The position numbers and the translations under genes are program-made. Of a stretch of 53,046 bases of DNA, positions 1 through 7,133 are shown piece after piece. This stretch comes from Oceanispirochaeta sp. M1. GTDB taxonomy: Bacteria > Spirochaetota > Spirochaetia > DSM-2461. The notes below the pieces were generated by a model, which was not told the DNA's origin, searched no databases, and worked only from the letters and a program-made list of their open reading frames with translations. The DNA is taken from NCBI RefSeq assembly GCF_003346715.1, contig NZ_QQPQ01000033.1, positions 1-53,046 on the forward strand, read 5' to 3'. The first letter of the stretch is position 1. Every line of letters begins with the position of its first letter.

Positions 1-75
1 ATCTGAAATTGGTCTGTTGACCGGTGGTAAAACTTTCCTTAACTGTGATTCTCTGAATCCTAAACTGTATCTCAT
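1..75 (-). CDS. transposase-like HTH protein, N-terminal fragment (cut by window edge)
   Basis: Reading the minus strand from 75 gives an ATG followed by 24 sense codons up to the window edge, starting MRYSLGFRESQLRKVLPP. This resembles the N-terminus of the small helix-turn-helix protein (OrfA type) of IS3-like elements, which commonly begins with a short basic stretch and a KVLPP-like motif. An AAGGAG ribosome binding site lies at 86-91, ten bases before the ATG, and overlaps the stop codon of the lipoprotein gene upstream (stop at 90-92). The spacing of 14 nt suggests the two genes are cotranscribed. Only 25 residues are visible, so the family is an inference. Confidence 0.5.
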   Translation of the reverse strand, partial: MRYSLGFRESQLRKVLPPVNRPISD

Positions 76-89
76 AATTGAATATCTCC

Positions 90-1688
90 TTAAAAAGTTG
101 ATGCTTCAACTATGTTGACACATAGGGTTCGGAAGCCAGTATATAGATCGTCTGAATCTCTTTGTCTTGAAACTCTGCCATCATAGATTCTCAATTTATC
201 AGCTCTATCATCCCAACTACCACCATAAGCGTATACTTGTGATGAGAGATTATCATGGAAAACCCACTCTGCAACATTTCCACCCATATCATATAATCCC
301 AATGTATTCTTACTGTCAGCACCCAACGACCCGACATCTGCGGTTGATTCTACTCCTGTCGAAATCCATGAACTGCCATTCCAATAATTACCATATACGC
401 AAAAAGTATCATTGGAAGATTTTGCCGGTTCACTCCCCCCTAATGAAACATCGTCATAGGCTATTGTTGATCCACTGGGATTGTCATTATCATTGAAAAG
501 GGGAAATCCAGGTAAGATAGTCTCAGGGTTAAAAGACCATTGATCATATGAACCATTATCAAATTGCTGTTTCTGGATTGAGGCTTGCAGAGAGTCTGTC
601 CACCTGGCACTGATGAGCCACTCCTCTTTGAAGGGCAGGCGGAAACCATCGGCATCCGTATTGGGAAGCAGCGTATCACAAGCCATCCCATCATCACCTA
701 TAGAAGACTTTATTATTATATTATTTCTCTTATATACGGGTTCAAGATTCGAACCTGTATTGGCGTTATACCATTCAGTCAGGGCATTACACCAAACAAT
801 AGCCCCACGCCATGAGATATTGGTCACAGGATTATTTTTGTTGACTGAAGGAACCGTCCCAGATGTATTTGAACCAACTCGACCTCCTTCACAACCAAGA
901 TCCAGATCATAGCCATTGGCAACAGCCCATGTTCTAACAGTCCACCAGAGTTCGTAAGTGACCTCAGTCTCAGAGATCCAGAAAGGGTGTTTCCATTCTT
1001 CGATGTCGTTCCAAAAATAATCTAGACTATCAATACCCTCTGGTACATGAGTCATATTGAAACTGACATTATCTGCTGAATAATGTTGTATACCGGGATC
1101 ATTAAACTCCCATTGAGCAAACAATCTCGCGTTACTATCCAGAATTATTTCATCACCAGGTCTTATCAGCTCTCCATTAATATAACCAAAGGGTGATTTG
1201 CTCCAGCCTGCAAATTGAAAACCGGCTTTACTGAGCTCTCCCGTATTATCAGGAGTGGTGTAATTTTCTGCTATCTGAACATAATCAATAGCAATAGGGA
1301 TAGACCCTGATGTGTTTCCATTACCGTAATACTCAATAGAATATCCCTCTCTCCAGACAGGTTCAAAACTTAAACAGTTGCTATTATATAAAATCTCCTC
1401 AGTGAGCAAAATCTGGTCACCAAAATTATGAATGCCTGCTGTACTCAACCAGGCTGTCAGTACAGATCCAGGCTGCCTCAGTTTATAGGGATTACCCAAA
1501 ACAGTAATTGTATCTCCAATTTGGTATTGTTGCCCGTCAATGGGTGGAGATCCTGACACAGAATTAGTACTGTAATAAGACACAGAATTGTATTGACCGG
1601 TTCCTGATTCATCACCCGAATCCATTTCACAGGAGAAAGTTAAGAAAATTAGAAATACCAGAAGAGCAAGCATTACTTTCTTCACCAT
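90..1688 (-). CDS. lipoprotein with InlB-like repeat and FGE-sulfatase (formylglycine-generating enzyme-like) domain
   Basis: 532 residues. Residues 1-19 are a lipoprotein-type signal ending at Cys20, so the protein is probably anchored on the cell envelope. Around residues 115-195 there is a Listeria-Bacteroides/InlB B-repeat-like unit ending in FAGWSKSP and ARLFAQWE. Residues about 205-527 form an FGE-sulfatase domain: ISETEVTYELWW, PVTNISWRGAIVWCNALTEW, GFRLPFKEEW, GLYDMGGNVAEW, and the end GGSWDD...GFRTLC. True formylglycine-generating enzymes carry a catalytic Cys pair shortly before the final GFR motif; here that stretch (RIYDGRVSRQRDSDDLYTG) has no Cys, so the protein is more likely a carbohydrate- or surface-binding member than an FGE. 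The start is supported by AGGTGG about 9 nt upstream. The gene is AT-rich compared with the core genes of the window and is followed 14 nt later by a transposase-like start. Confidence 0.85.
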   Translation of the reverse strand: MVKKVMLALLVFLIFLTFSCEMDSGDESGTGQYNSVSYYSTNSVSGSPPIDGQQYQIGDTITVLGNPYKLRQPGSVLTAWLSTAGIHNFGDQILLTEEILYNSNCLSFEPVWREGYSIEYYGNGNTSGSIPIAIDYVQIAENYTTPDNTGELSKAGFQFAGWSKSPFGYINGELIRPGDEIILDSNARLFAQWEFNDPGIQHYSADNVSFNMTHVPEGIDSLDYFWNDIEEWKHPFWISETEVTYELWWTVRTWAVANGYDLDLGCEGGRVGSNTSGTVPSVNKNNPVTNISWRGAIVWCNALTEWYNANTGSNLEPVYKRNNIIIKSSIGDDGMACDTLLPNTDADGFRLPFKEEWLISARWTDSLQASIQKQQFDNGSYDQWSFNPETILPGFPLFNDNDNPSGSTIAYDDVSLGGSEPAKSSNDTFCVYGNYWNGSSWISTGVESTADVGSLGADSKNTLGLYDMGGNVAEWVFHDNLSSQVYAYGGSWDDRADKLRIYDGRVSRQRDSDDLYTGFRTLCVNIVEASTF

Positions 1689-1900
1689 TAGAAATCCACC
1701 TCATTATTATTAAATAAGATCAGCATATCCAGCTACCAGCATATATCGTGAAACTTGTATTCAATGATTTCAACATTTCAAAATCCATGATAAAATTTAT
1801 TTACACGATCTACCGATATCATAGAAACTATGCCATGACTTATGATTATTTTCAAAATAACTTTAGTTAGTGTATGATCAATTCATATATTATTTATTGT

Positions 1901-1929
1901 TTGAGTTAAGGAATAATGTTTACTATAAA
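1901..1929 (+). promoter_or_regulatory. promoter of the tandem LuxR-type genes
   Basis: TTGAGT (1901-1906), a 17-nt spacer and TATAAA (1924-1929) match the sigma70 consensus at 10 of 12 positions. The predicted start of transcription is near 1936, giving a leader of roughly 80 nt before the ATG at 2019. It lies in the 330-bp AT-rich gap 1689-2018 between the divergent lipoprotein and LuxR genes; apart from this promoter and the repeats listed next nothing else was recognised there. Confidence 0.55.
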
Positions 1930-1980
1930 GAACTTATTCATATAATAATTTCTTAAGTATTAACTTTAGTATTATTCCTT
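1908..1980. repeat. 10-bp perfect inverted repeat flanking the LuxR promoter start
   Basis: AAGGAATAAT at 1908-1917 is the exact inverse complement of ATTATTCCTT at 1971-1980. The centres are 63 bp apart, which equals six turns of B-DNA. The left arm lies inside the -10/-35 spacer and the right arm downstream of the predicted transcription start. In addition TAACTTTAGT occurs directly repeated at 1858-1867 and 1961-1970, the second copy abutting the right arm. The arrangement suits an operator pair bound by a dimeric regulator with looping, possibly the LuxR-type products themselves; this is inference. Confidence 0.4.
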
Positions 1981-2018
1981 GAGTGAGTAACAATCTAATT
2001 TAATAATAGGAATAAATA

Positions 2019-2922
2019 ATGAACAAAGGATTGGAGATAACTCAAAAAAGGATTTCACTATTTATCTCTATTGTAGGTTTCCTGGTAGTGATTTTGAACA
2101 TGACCACATTTACAATAATAAGAAAAATGAGTATCCAGGTGGCCCTTCTCTGAACTTTCAGTTTATGTAGTATTATTCTTTTCTTTAGCACTGTTTATCA
2201 CTAGAAATTTTAAAACCCGGATTATCCAACTGATACAGATTTTTATACTATTTGCTAATGCAGCAATAGCAATAATTGATGGTTATGAAACGTTTAACGG
2301 AATTGGATTTGTAATCCTGTCTGTCGCTCTATGCTATAAATATGGCTACTTTAATAGACATGCCAGGTTGAAGCTCTTCCTCATTGGAATATTTGTAGTC
2401 TTATTCATTGAATTATCAGTATTTCTTAAACAAGACGTAAAACTTGGAATTGGCTTAAACTACATAATATATTTAATCTTTTTCTTATCATTCATTCATA
2501 TTTCTTATACCGACGAAATAAGAAAAATACTGAAAATAGAAACAAAAGTTAATGAAAAAATAGAATCAATAGAAGAAGAACTACGCACGCTTACTTATGA
2601 ATTGGAAGGATATCAGGCCATTGTCAAAGAGAAGGAAACAAGGATCAACAACCTTAATCATGATATCGAAAAGCTTAATGAGCCATGGACACCTATTGAT
2701 CTTGGCAAGTATAAAATCTCTGAGCAGGAAGAACGAACCATTAGAGAACTTTGTCAAAATACTGAGCTGACTAATAAGGAAATTGCTGCAGCTTTGGGAG
2801 TAAAAGAAGGAACTATAAAACAAAATCTGAACAGAATTTATAAAAAACTTGGTGTTGCCAATAGACAGAAAACTATTGAATTATGTCAACAAAACTATTT
2901 AACACATCCACTCAAAAATTAG
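2019..2922 (+). pseudogene. membrane-anchored LuxR-type regulator, first tandem copy, broken by a frameshift
   Basis: An ATG at 2019 preceded by AGGA opens a frame encoding MNKGLEITQKRISLF... that stops at TGA 2151-2153 after 44 codons. The next frame then continues without a stop from about 2149 to 2922. Joined at about 2148, the two parts align along their length with the intact neighbour at 2929-3852 (FISIVGFLV versus FIAIVGFLV, then YVVLFFSLALFI versus LLVIFSLFFLI). One extra or two missing bases near 2148 therefore disrupt a gene of about 300 codons. Its C-terminus, with an ATG at 2368 available for a 184-residue product, keeps the LuxR-type helix-turn-helix (ISEQEERTIRELCQ...TNKEIAAALGVKEGTIKQNL). 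The shift may be a true mutation or a base error in the sequence; the break is not at a homopolymer run. Confidence 0.7.
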
Positions 2923-2928
2923 GATATT

Positions 2929-3852
2929 ATGACTAAAATAAGTAATGAAGTTCATGCAATACAAATAAAAATATCTACATTTATAGCAATAGTCGGCTTC
3001 CTGGTCGCCTTATCTAACTTTATATTCATGGTCTATAGCGGTTTCTCAATAAGAGAAAGTTTATTAGGTAAGGAAGTATTTTTATTAGTTATATTTTCAC
3101 TGTTTTTCTTAATACTAAGAAGGAAAACAAGCATATTGGTTTTATATCTTCAAGTACTGATAATCTATCTAAATGGAATTATAGCAATCCTAGATAACCA
3201 TGAGGCATATAATGGATATGGCCTTATCATTATTGCCGTTTTGATGATGTATAAATATGGAATGCTGAAAAATCATGTTAGAACTAAAATTATATCAATT
3301 ACTGTATCTATGATTTTTTTTATTGAATACTCATTTTACTTAAAGAGCAATTATTCCTTCGGACTTAGTTTTAACTATATTTTGTACTTTATATTCTTCT
3401 TTACAATTATCTATATACTTTATAATTCAGAAATCAATCGAATCCTTAAGATAGAAAAGAGTTTCAAGTCTGCAATTAATTCAAAAGAAAAGGAATTAGA
3501 ATTACTGATAAACGACATAGTTGAATATAAAGAAATGATTAAGGAAAAGGAGCACAATATTTCTAAACTATACTCAGAAATTGAAATATTAACAGAACCA
3601 TGGCAGCCAATTGATTTACAAAAATATAAAATATCAGAGCGGGAAGAATCTATCATAAAAGTCCTCTGTGAAAATACTGATTTATCCAATAAGGAAATTG
3701 CCGGACATCTAGAAATTAAGGAAGGAACCGTGAAACAAAATCTCAATAAAGTTTATAGAAAATTTGGAATATCAAGCAGACAAAAGTTAATTGAACTCTG
3801 TCAAAGTAATTATAAAAATCCTATTTATAAAATTACTCAAGATGTAGATTAA
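2929..3852 (+). CDS. membrane-anchored LuxR-type transcriptional regulator, second tandem copy
   Basis: 307 residues. The N-terminal half (about 15-175) contains five or six hydrophobic segments, followed by a charged coiled-coil stretch (about 175-220) and a C-terminal LuxR-type helix-turn-helix (about 230-295: ISEREESIIKVLCE, LSNKEIAGHLEIKEGTVKQ, NLNKVYRKFGISSRQKLIEL). The domain order suggests a one-component regulator that senses a membrane or external signal and binds DNA while anchored to the membrane. It starts 6 nt after the first copy ends, so both belong to one transcript. It is strongly AT-rich with Ile, Lys and Asn-rich coding, unlike the core genes, which suggests horizontal origin. 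No sensor domain family was recognised. Confidence 0.75.
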   Translation: MTKISNEVHAIQIKISTFIAIVGFLVALSNFIFMVYSGFSIRESLLGKEVFLLVIFSLFFLILRRKTSILVLYLQVLIIYLNGIIAILDNHEAYNGYGLIIIAVLMMYKYGMLKNHVRTKIISITVSMIFFIEYSFYLKSNYSFGLSFNYILYFIFFFTIIYILYNSEINRILKIEKSFKSAINSKEKELELLINDIVEYKEMIKEKEHNISKLYSEIEILTEPWQPIDLQKYKISEREESIIKVLCENTDLSNKEIAGHLEIKEGTVKQNLNKVYRKFGISSRQKLIELCQSNYKNPIYKITQDVD

Positions 3853-3906
3853 ATTCTATAATATTATTATTCATCCTCCCTATTACGATATAAATGGAGA
3901 ATTCAC

Positions 3907-4596
3907 TTGAAAATCACAAGCATAATCTTTGACGTTGACGGAACCCTTCAGGATTTCAAAAAGGCTGAGATCCAGGCTCTTAAAGAGCTGCAGAGCTTTA
4001 TGAAAGATAGTGCATCCTTTGATGATTTCATCTCCTCCTACCACAAGGTAAATGACAAAATATGGATTGAACTTGAAGAAGGACTTATTAAGGGGGATGT
4101 TCTAAAGCTGGAACGTTTCCGCCGTTTTGCAGAACTTAAACAATATGATGGTGACCCCGAGGAGCTCTCCGAGCATTATCTGACGGCCCTTGGAAAGGGT
4201 GCCTTTCCCCTTGAGGGAGCCACTGAACTTCTGGAACAGCTCAAGGGACAGTATCCCATGGCAGTAATCACCAATGGTCTGACAAAGGTCCAGGAGGCCC
4301 GCTTTGGGGCTCTGAATTATGAAAGTATATTCGATGCTCTGCTTATTTCAGAAAAAGAGGGTGTCAGCAAACCTGATGTAGAAATATTCAGGAGAGCCTG
4401 CAGGAAGATGGGAGTACCCATGGACAGATCAGTGCTGATGGTGGGTGACAGTCTGAGCTCAGATATCGGGGGGGGAATAGCTGCGGGATTACAGACCTGC
4501 TGGTATAACCCCGGTGGCTGGGAAAACCAGTCACCCCATAAGGCTGATTTCGAGATAAGAGAATTATCTGAATTGATTGAAATTCTGAAACCCTAG
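3907..4596 (+). CDS. HAD-superfamily hydrolase (subfamily IA, YjjG/phosphoglycolate phosphatase type)
   Basis: 229 residues, typical length for the family. Motif I is DVDGTL with nucleophile Asp9 and Asp11; motif II is ITNGL, motif III the Lys of SKPDVEIF, and motif IV GDSLSSDIGG. A helical cap domain lies between residues about 15 and 95. Known members dephosphorylate small phosphorylated metabolites such as nucleotides or phosphoglycolate in the cytoplasm; the substrate here cannot be told. The start is a TTG at 3907, chosen because GGAGA lies six bases upstream and the motif I strand begins directly after it. Its TAG stop shares the CTAG tetranucleotide 4593-4596 with the TAG stop of the convergent tetR gene. 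Confidence 0.85.
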   Translation: MKITSIIFDVDGTLQDFKKAEIQALKELQSFMKDSASFDDFISSYHKVNDKIWIELEEGLIKGDVLKLERFRRFAELKQYDGDPEELSEHYLTALGKGAFPLEGATELLEQLKGQYPMAVITNGLTKVQEARFGALNYESIFDALLISEKEGVSKPDVEIFRRACRKMGVPMDRSVLMVGDSLSSDIGGGIAAGLQTCWYNPGGWENQSPHKADFEIRELSELIEILKP

Positions 4597-5195
4597 GTAC
4601 AGCTGACCGAGAGACTGTCCAGATAGGAAATAGTCACAGAGACTGCCCCTGAGGGTTCAAACTTCTCTATCATGGCGATCTGAAAAGCAAAGGCTTCAAT
4701 CAGGCTGAAGAGCTGATAGGCCGTCTCTTTGGCCGGGACCTTTCTGAACTCACCGGTTTTTATCCCTTTTCTGATAATGATTGAAAAAAGATAGATCAGG
4801 CCGACAGTCCTTTTCTCAATATCCCTGGAGTAGTCCTTACCCTGACGTTTCATCTGAAAAAGGAAGTCTGCCAGAGAGGAAAAGAAATCTCGTTTCCTGT
4901 AACTCTTCTCAATAATATCCCGGCAGATGAACTTCAGTTTTTCAAGCTCACTCTGGCCATTATCTACAATCAATCCCTTGTAATCGTGAAACATTCCTTC
5001 GGTCATCTGCTTAACAGCATAGTAGAAGATCTCTTCCTTATCTTTAAAGTAGAGGTATAGGGTGGGCCTGGAGATTCCGCAGCGGTCGGCAATATATGAG
5101 AGATTCGTATCCTGATATCCTTTCTGGGCAAATATTACAAATGCCCGTTTAAGGATTTCCTGTTTTCTTTTTTCGTGATCAATTATCTTCGGCAT
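4593..5195 (-). CDS. TetR-family transcriptional regulator
   Basis: 200 residues. The N-terminus (about 8-55) is a TetR helix-turn-helix: KRKQEILKRAFVIFAQKGYQ, then SYIADRCGISRPTLYLYFKDKEEIF. The remaining helices form the ligand-binding and dimerisation domain, which is not conserved enough to predict the ligand. The gene is divergent from a DMT-family exporter at 5385, the usual arrangement for a TetR repressor and its target. No Shine-Dalgarno sequence precedes the ATG; a TATAAT box ends 7 nt before it, so the mRNA is probably leaderless. Confidence 0.88.
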   Translation of the reverse strand: MPKIIDHEKRKQEILKRAFVIFAQKGYQDTNLSYIADRCGISRPTLYLYFKDKEEIFYYAVKQMTEGMFHDYKGLIVDNGQSELEKLKFICRDIIEKSYRKRDFFSSLADFLFQMKRQGKDYSRDIEKRTVGLIYLFSIIIRKGIKTGEFRKVPAKETAYQLFSLIEAFAFQIAMIEKFEPSGAVSVTISYLDSLSVSCT

Positions 5196-5202
5196 ATATA
5201 TA

Positions 5203-5253
5203 ATTATAGCCTGTCCGGCACTATTTGACTATGACACTTTTTACATTTATGTT
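5203..5253. promoter_or_regulatory. divergent promoters of tetR and the DMT exporter sharing their -35 region
   Basis: On the minus strand TAGTCA (5231-5226), 17 nt and TATAAT (5208-5203) drive tetR, with the ATG seven bases after the -10. On the plus strand TTGACT (5225-5230), 17 nt and TATGTT (5248-5253) point toward the exporter. The two -35 boxes overlap, so a repressor bound here would control both genes. A second possible plus-strand -10 (TATAAT, 5351-5356) lies closer to the exporter but lacks a good -35. No clear TetR palindrome was identified. Confidence 0.45.
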
Positions 5254-5384
5254 CGGGAAAATCACTGTTCTCAAATCAGAATAGATCCCATAAACATGGA
5301 TAAAATACAATTATACTGCAGGATTCGTATTCTTTGGAAAGAGGCTCATCTATAATAGCTTTTAATAGTTCAGGAGAATAATAG

Positions 5385-6296
5385 ATGAATAAAAAAGACT
5401 GGCTGCTTCTAACATTCCTTTCGCTTCTCTGGGGAGGATCATACTTCTTTGTTGAGATAGCACTTACAGCCCTGCCTATTTTCACTATTGTTTTTCTTCG
5501 GGTTTTTACCGGAGCCGCATTGTTACTCCTGTTCATATTCATAACAGGAAGGAAATTTCCAAGAGATAAAAAGGTCTGGTTCAGTCTCTTTGTTATGGGG
5601 ATTCTGAACAATGTAATTCCCTTTACTATGATTGTAAGCGGACAGCAGTATATCAGCAGCGGATTCGCCTCTATCCTGATTGCGGCAACACCTTTCTTCA
5701 CGGTTACGGCTGCTCATTTCCTGACAAAGGACGAGAAGATAAATGCCGGGAAAATAACGGGTGTGTTCTTCGGGGTTCTGGGTGTTTCGGTTCTTATCGG
5801 ATTCGATTCACTAACCTGGGGATCAAATGAATTACTGGGAATCATCTTTATCTTAACCGCATCTCTCTCTTATTCCATTGCCGGGATCTGGGGGAAACGC
5901 TTTAAATCCATGAATATCGATCCGGTTATTACTTCCACAGGTCAGCTTATCTGCTCCTCATCAATCCTGCTCCCTGTTATGCTGATTATAGACAGGCCAT
6001 GGAATCTCCCCCTTCCTCCTCTAGAGGTATGGGGAGCAATAATCGGGATTGCTTTATTCTCTACCTCTGTGGCCTACATTGTATACTTCAAGATCCTTTC
6101 TAATTCAGGAGCAACCAATGTTCTCCTTGTTACATTCCTGATTCCCATTGTAGCCGTAGTCCTGGGAGTCTTTTTATTGTCAGAAGATTTTAAGATGCAG
6201 TATATCTATGGAATGTTCATAATCGGAATAGGACTGCTTGCCATTGACGGACGCTTTATCCGGAAGGTAAAGGGCAGGATTAATGGTACAACATAA
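5385..6296 (+). CDS. EamA-domain DMT-superfamily transporter (exporter)
   Basis: 303 residues with about ten hydrophobic segments, arranged as two EamA repeats (about 8-140 and 150-290), the usual size for the family. It starts MNKKDWLLLTFLSLLWGGSYFF, and the WGGSYFF-like motif in the first helix is typical. Members export amino acids, purines or other metabolites across the inner membrane; the substrate is unknown. The start is supported by CAGGAG eight bases upstream. It is probably repressed by the divergent TetR protein. Confidence 0.85.
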   Translation: MNKKDWLLLTFLSLLWGGSYFFVEIALTALPIFTIVFLRVFTGAALLLLFIFITGRKFPRDKKVWFSLFVMGILNNVIPFTMIVSGQQYISSGFASILIAATPFFTVTAAHFLTKDEKINAGKITGVFFGVLGVSVLIGFDSLTWGSNELLGIIFILTASLSYSIAGIWGKRFKSMNIDPVITSTGQLICSSSILLPVMLIIDRPWNLPLPPLEVWGAIIGIALFSTSVAYIVYFKILSNSGATNVLLVTFLIPIVAVVLGVFLLSEDFKMQYIYGMFIIGIGLLAIDGRFIRKVKGRINGTT

Positions 6297-6348
6297 GAGC
6301 GATAAAACTCGAGAAAGAGCAGTGGGGATATTCGTTAATAAATAATTC

Positions 6349-6609
6349 TTAAGCTATGGATTGAGTGGATATAACAATACTCTCTTGATATAAGACTTCA
6401 GGATCTATATCTGCACCATTTGGCCATTCGATGGTATCAAATACTACATTTACAGAATTGAACAATCCAATATCTTTCAATTCAGAAAAGATACCAACTC
6501 CAAGATATGGTTTTACATCAAATTTCTTAATTGTATTATCTTCAAATGTTATCTGGAGCATATAATCAGCAAGAGGTTTTACATCTATTACAGCCTTATA
6601 CATATTCAC
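6349..6609 (-). CDS. DUF2442-family protein (possible antitoxin-like partner)
   Basis: 86 residues matching the DUF2442 pattern: a YKAVIDVKPLADYMLQITFEDN strand pair, KKFDVKPYL, then FDTIEWPNGADIDPEVLY near the end. The family is small, cytoplasmic and of unknown biochemical function. It starts 2 nt after the stop of the DUF4160 gene, so the two are one operon. Such DUF4160-DUF2442 pairs recur in bacterial accessory DNA and have been discussed as putative toxin-antitoxin-like modules; the role is not proven. The pair is AT-rich relative to the adjacent fab genes, which points to acquisition. Confidence 0.8.
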   Translation of the reverse strand: MNMYKAVIDVKPLADYMLQITFEDNTIKKFDVKPYLGVGIFSELKDIGLFNSVNVVFDTIEWPNGADIDPEVLYQESIVISTQSIA

Positions 6610-6611
6610 TC

Positions 6612-6878
6612 CTATTTAAGCGGATCAATTTTAAACGGGATTTCACCATTCTGGGCTAATCTCCAATCCGCCAATAATTCTTCTTTATGCAATTCAGCCC
6701 ATGCTTCAATCAACTTTACTTGCCTTCTGGGTAAATTTCCTTCTGTCAATTCACATTTGCTGATATCAAAAACACCCTTTGAATCTTGATAGTAAGCATG
6801 AAAATGTGGTGGATTGTGTTCTTTCCGCCCCAAATACATTCTAATCACAATTCCAAAAAACATTGATAGCGTTGGCAT
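6612..6878 (-). CDS. DUF4160-family protein
   Basis: 88 residues with the DUF4160 signature: MPTLSMFFGIVIRMYLG followed by HNPPHFHAYYQ, and a later PRRQVKLIEAWAELHKEEL. The HNPPHFHA block rich in His is the most conserved part of the family and could be a metal or nucleic acid site; this is inference. The start is set by the family, which normally begins MPxISxFxGI. No Shine-Dalgarno sequence is present; a TATACT box ends only six bases before the ATG, so translation may be leaderless. It is the first gene of a two-gene unit with DUF2442. Confidence 0.8.
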   Translation of the reverse strand: MPTLSMFFGIVIRMYLGRKEHNPPHFHAYYQDSKGVFDISKCELTEGNLPRRQVKLIEAWAELHKEELLADWRLAQNGEIPFKIDPLK

Positions 6879-6884
6879 AATACA

Positions 6885-6913
6885 AGTATAACAGGATATT
6901 TTGTAGAAGTCGA
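6885..6913 (-). promoter_or_regulatory. promoter of the DUF4160-DUF2442 unit
   Basis: On the minus strand TCGACT (6913-6908), a 17-nt spacer and TATACT (6890-6885) precede the ATG at 6878 by six bases. The first transcribed base would be the A of the start codon or close to it. Confidence 0.45.
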
Positions 6914-7003
6914 ATATCTGGAGCTTACAACAATCCCTTTACCCGTCGGGGATTGAAGTTTTTCCTTCCCGATGATGCGGCCGGCAGCTGAGGAAGAGGC
7001 ATG

Positions 7004-7040
7004 CAAAAAAAAAGGCCGGTCCCGGACAGGATCAGCCTTA
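7004..7040 (-). terminator. rho-independent terminator downstream of the fab operon
   Basis: On the minus strand AAGGCTGATCC pairs with GGACCGGCCTT (7039-7012, 11 positions with one wobble and one mismatch) and runs straight into a T tract of nine (7013-7005). It lies about 95 nt after the fabV stop. Confidence 0.75.
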
Positions 7041-7133
7041 AGTGCAGTTTCTTTTAGGGTTTGCCACGAAAGCACAACGTACTCGAGTGTGACATTATGT
7101 CAATAACAACTGCATTTAAAAGATTAACAATAC

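Noticed and set aside
461-912. Small open frames inside the FGE-lipoprotein gene on both strands
   Set aside because: They overlap a well-supported domain and have low-complexity His/Pro/Ser-rich translations.
6845-7075. 76-codon open frame on the minus strand across the fab terminator
   Set aside because: It includes the terminator hairpin and its T tract as codons and overlaps the DUF4160 start in another frame; noncoding.
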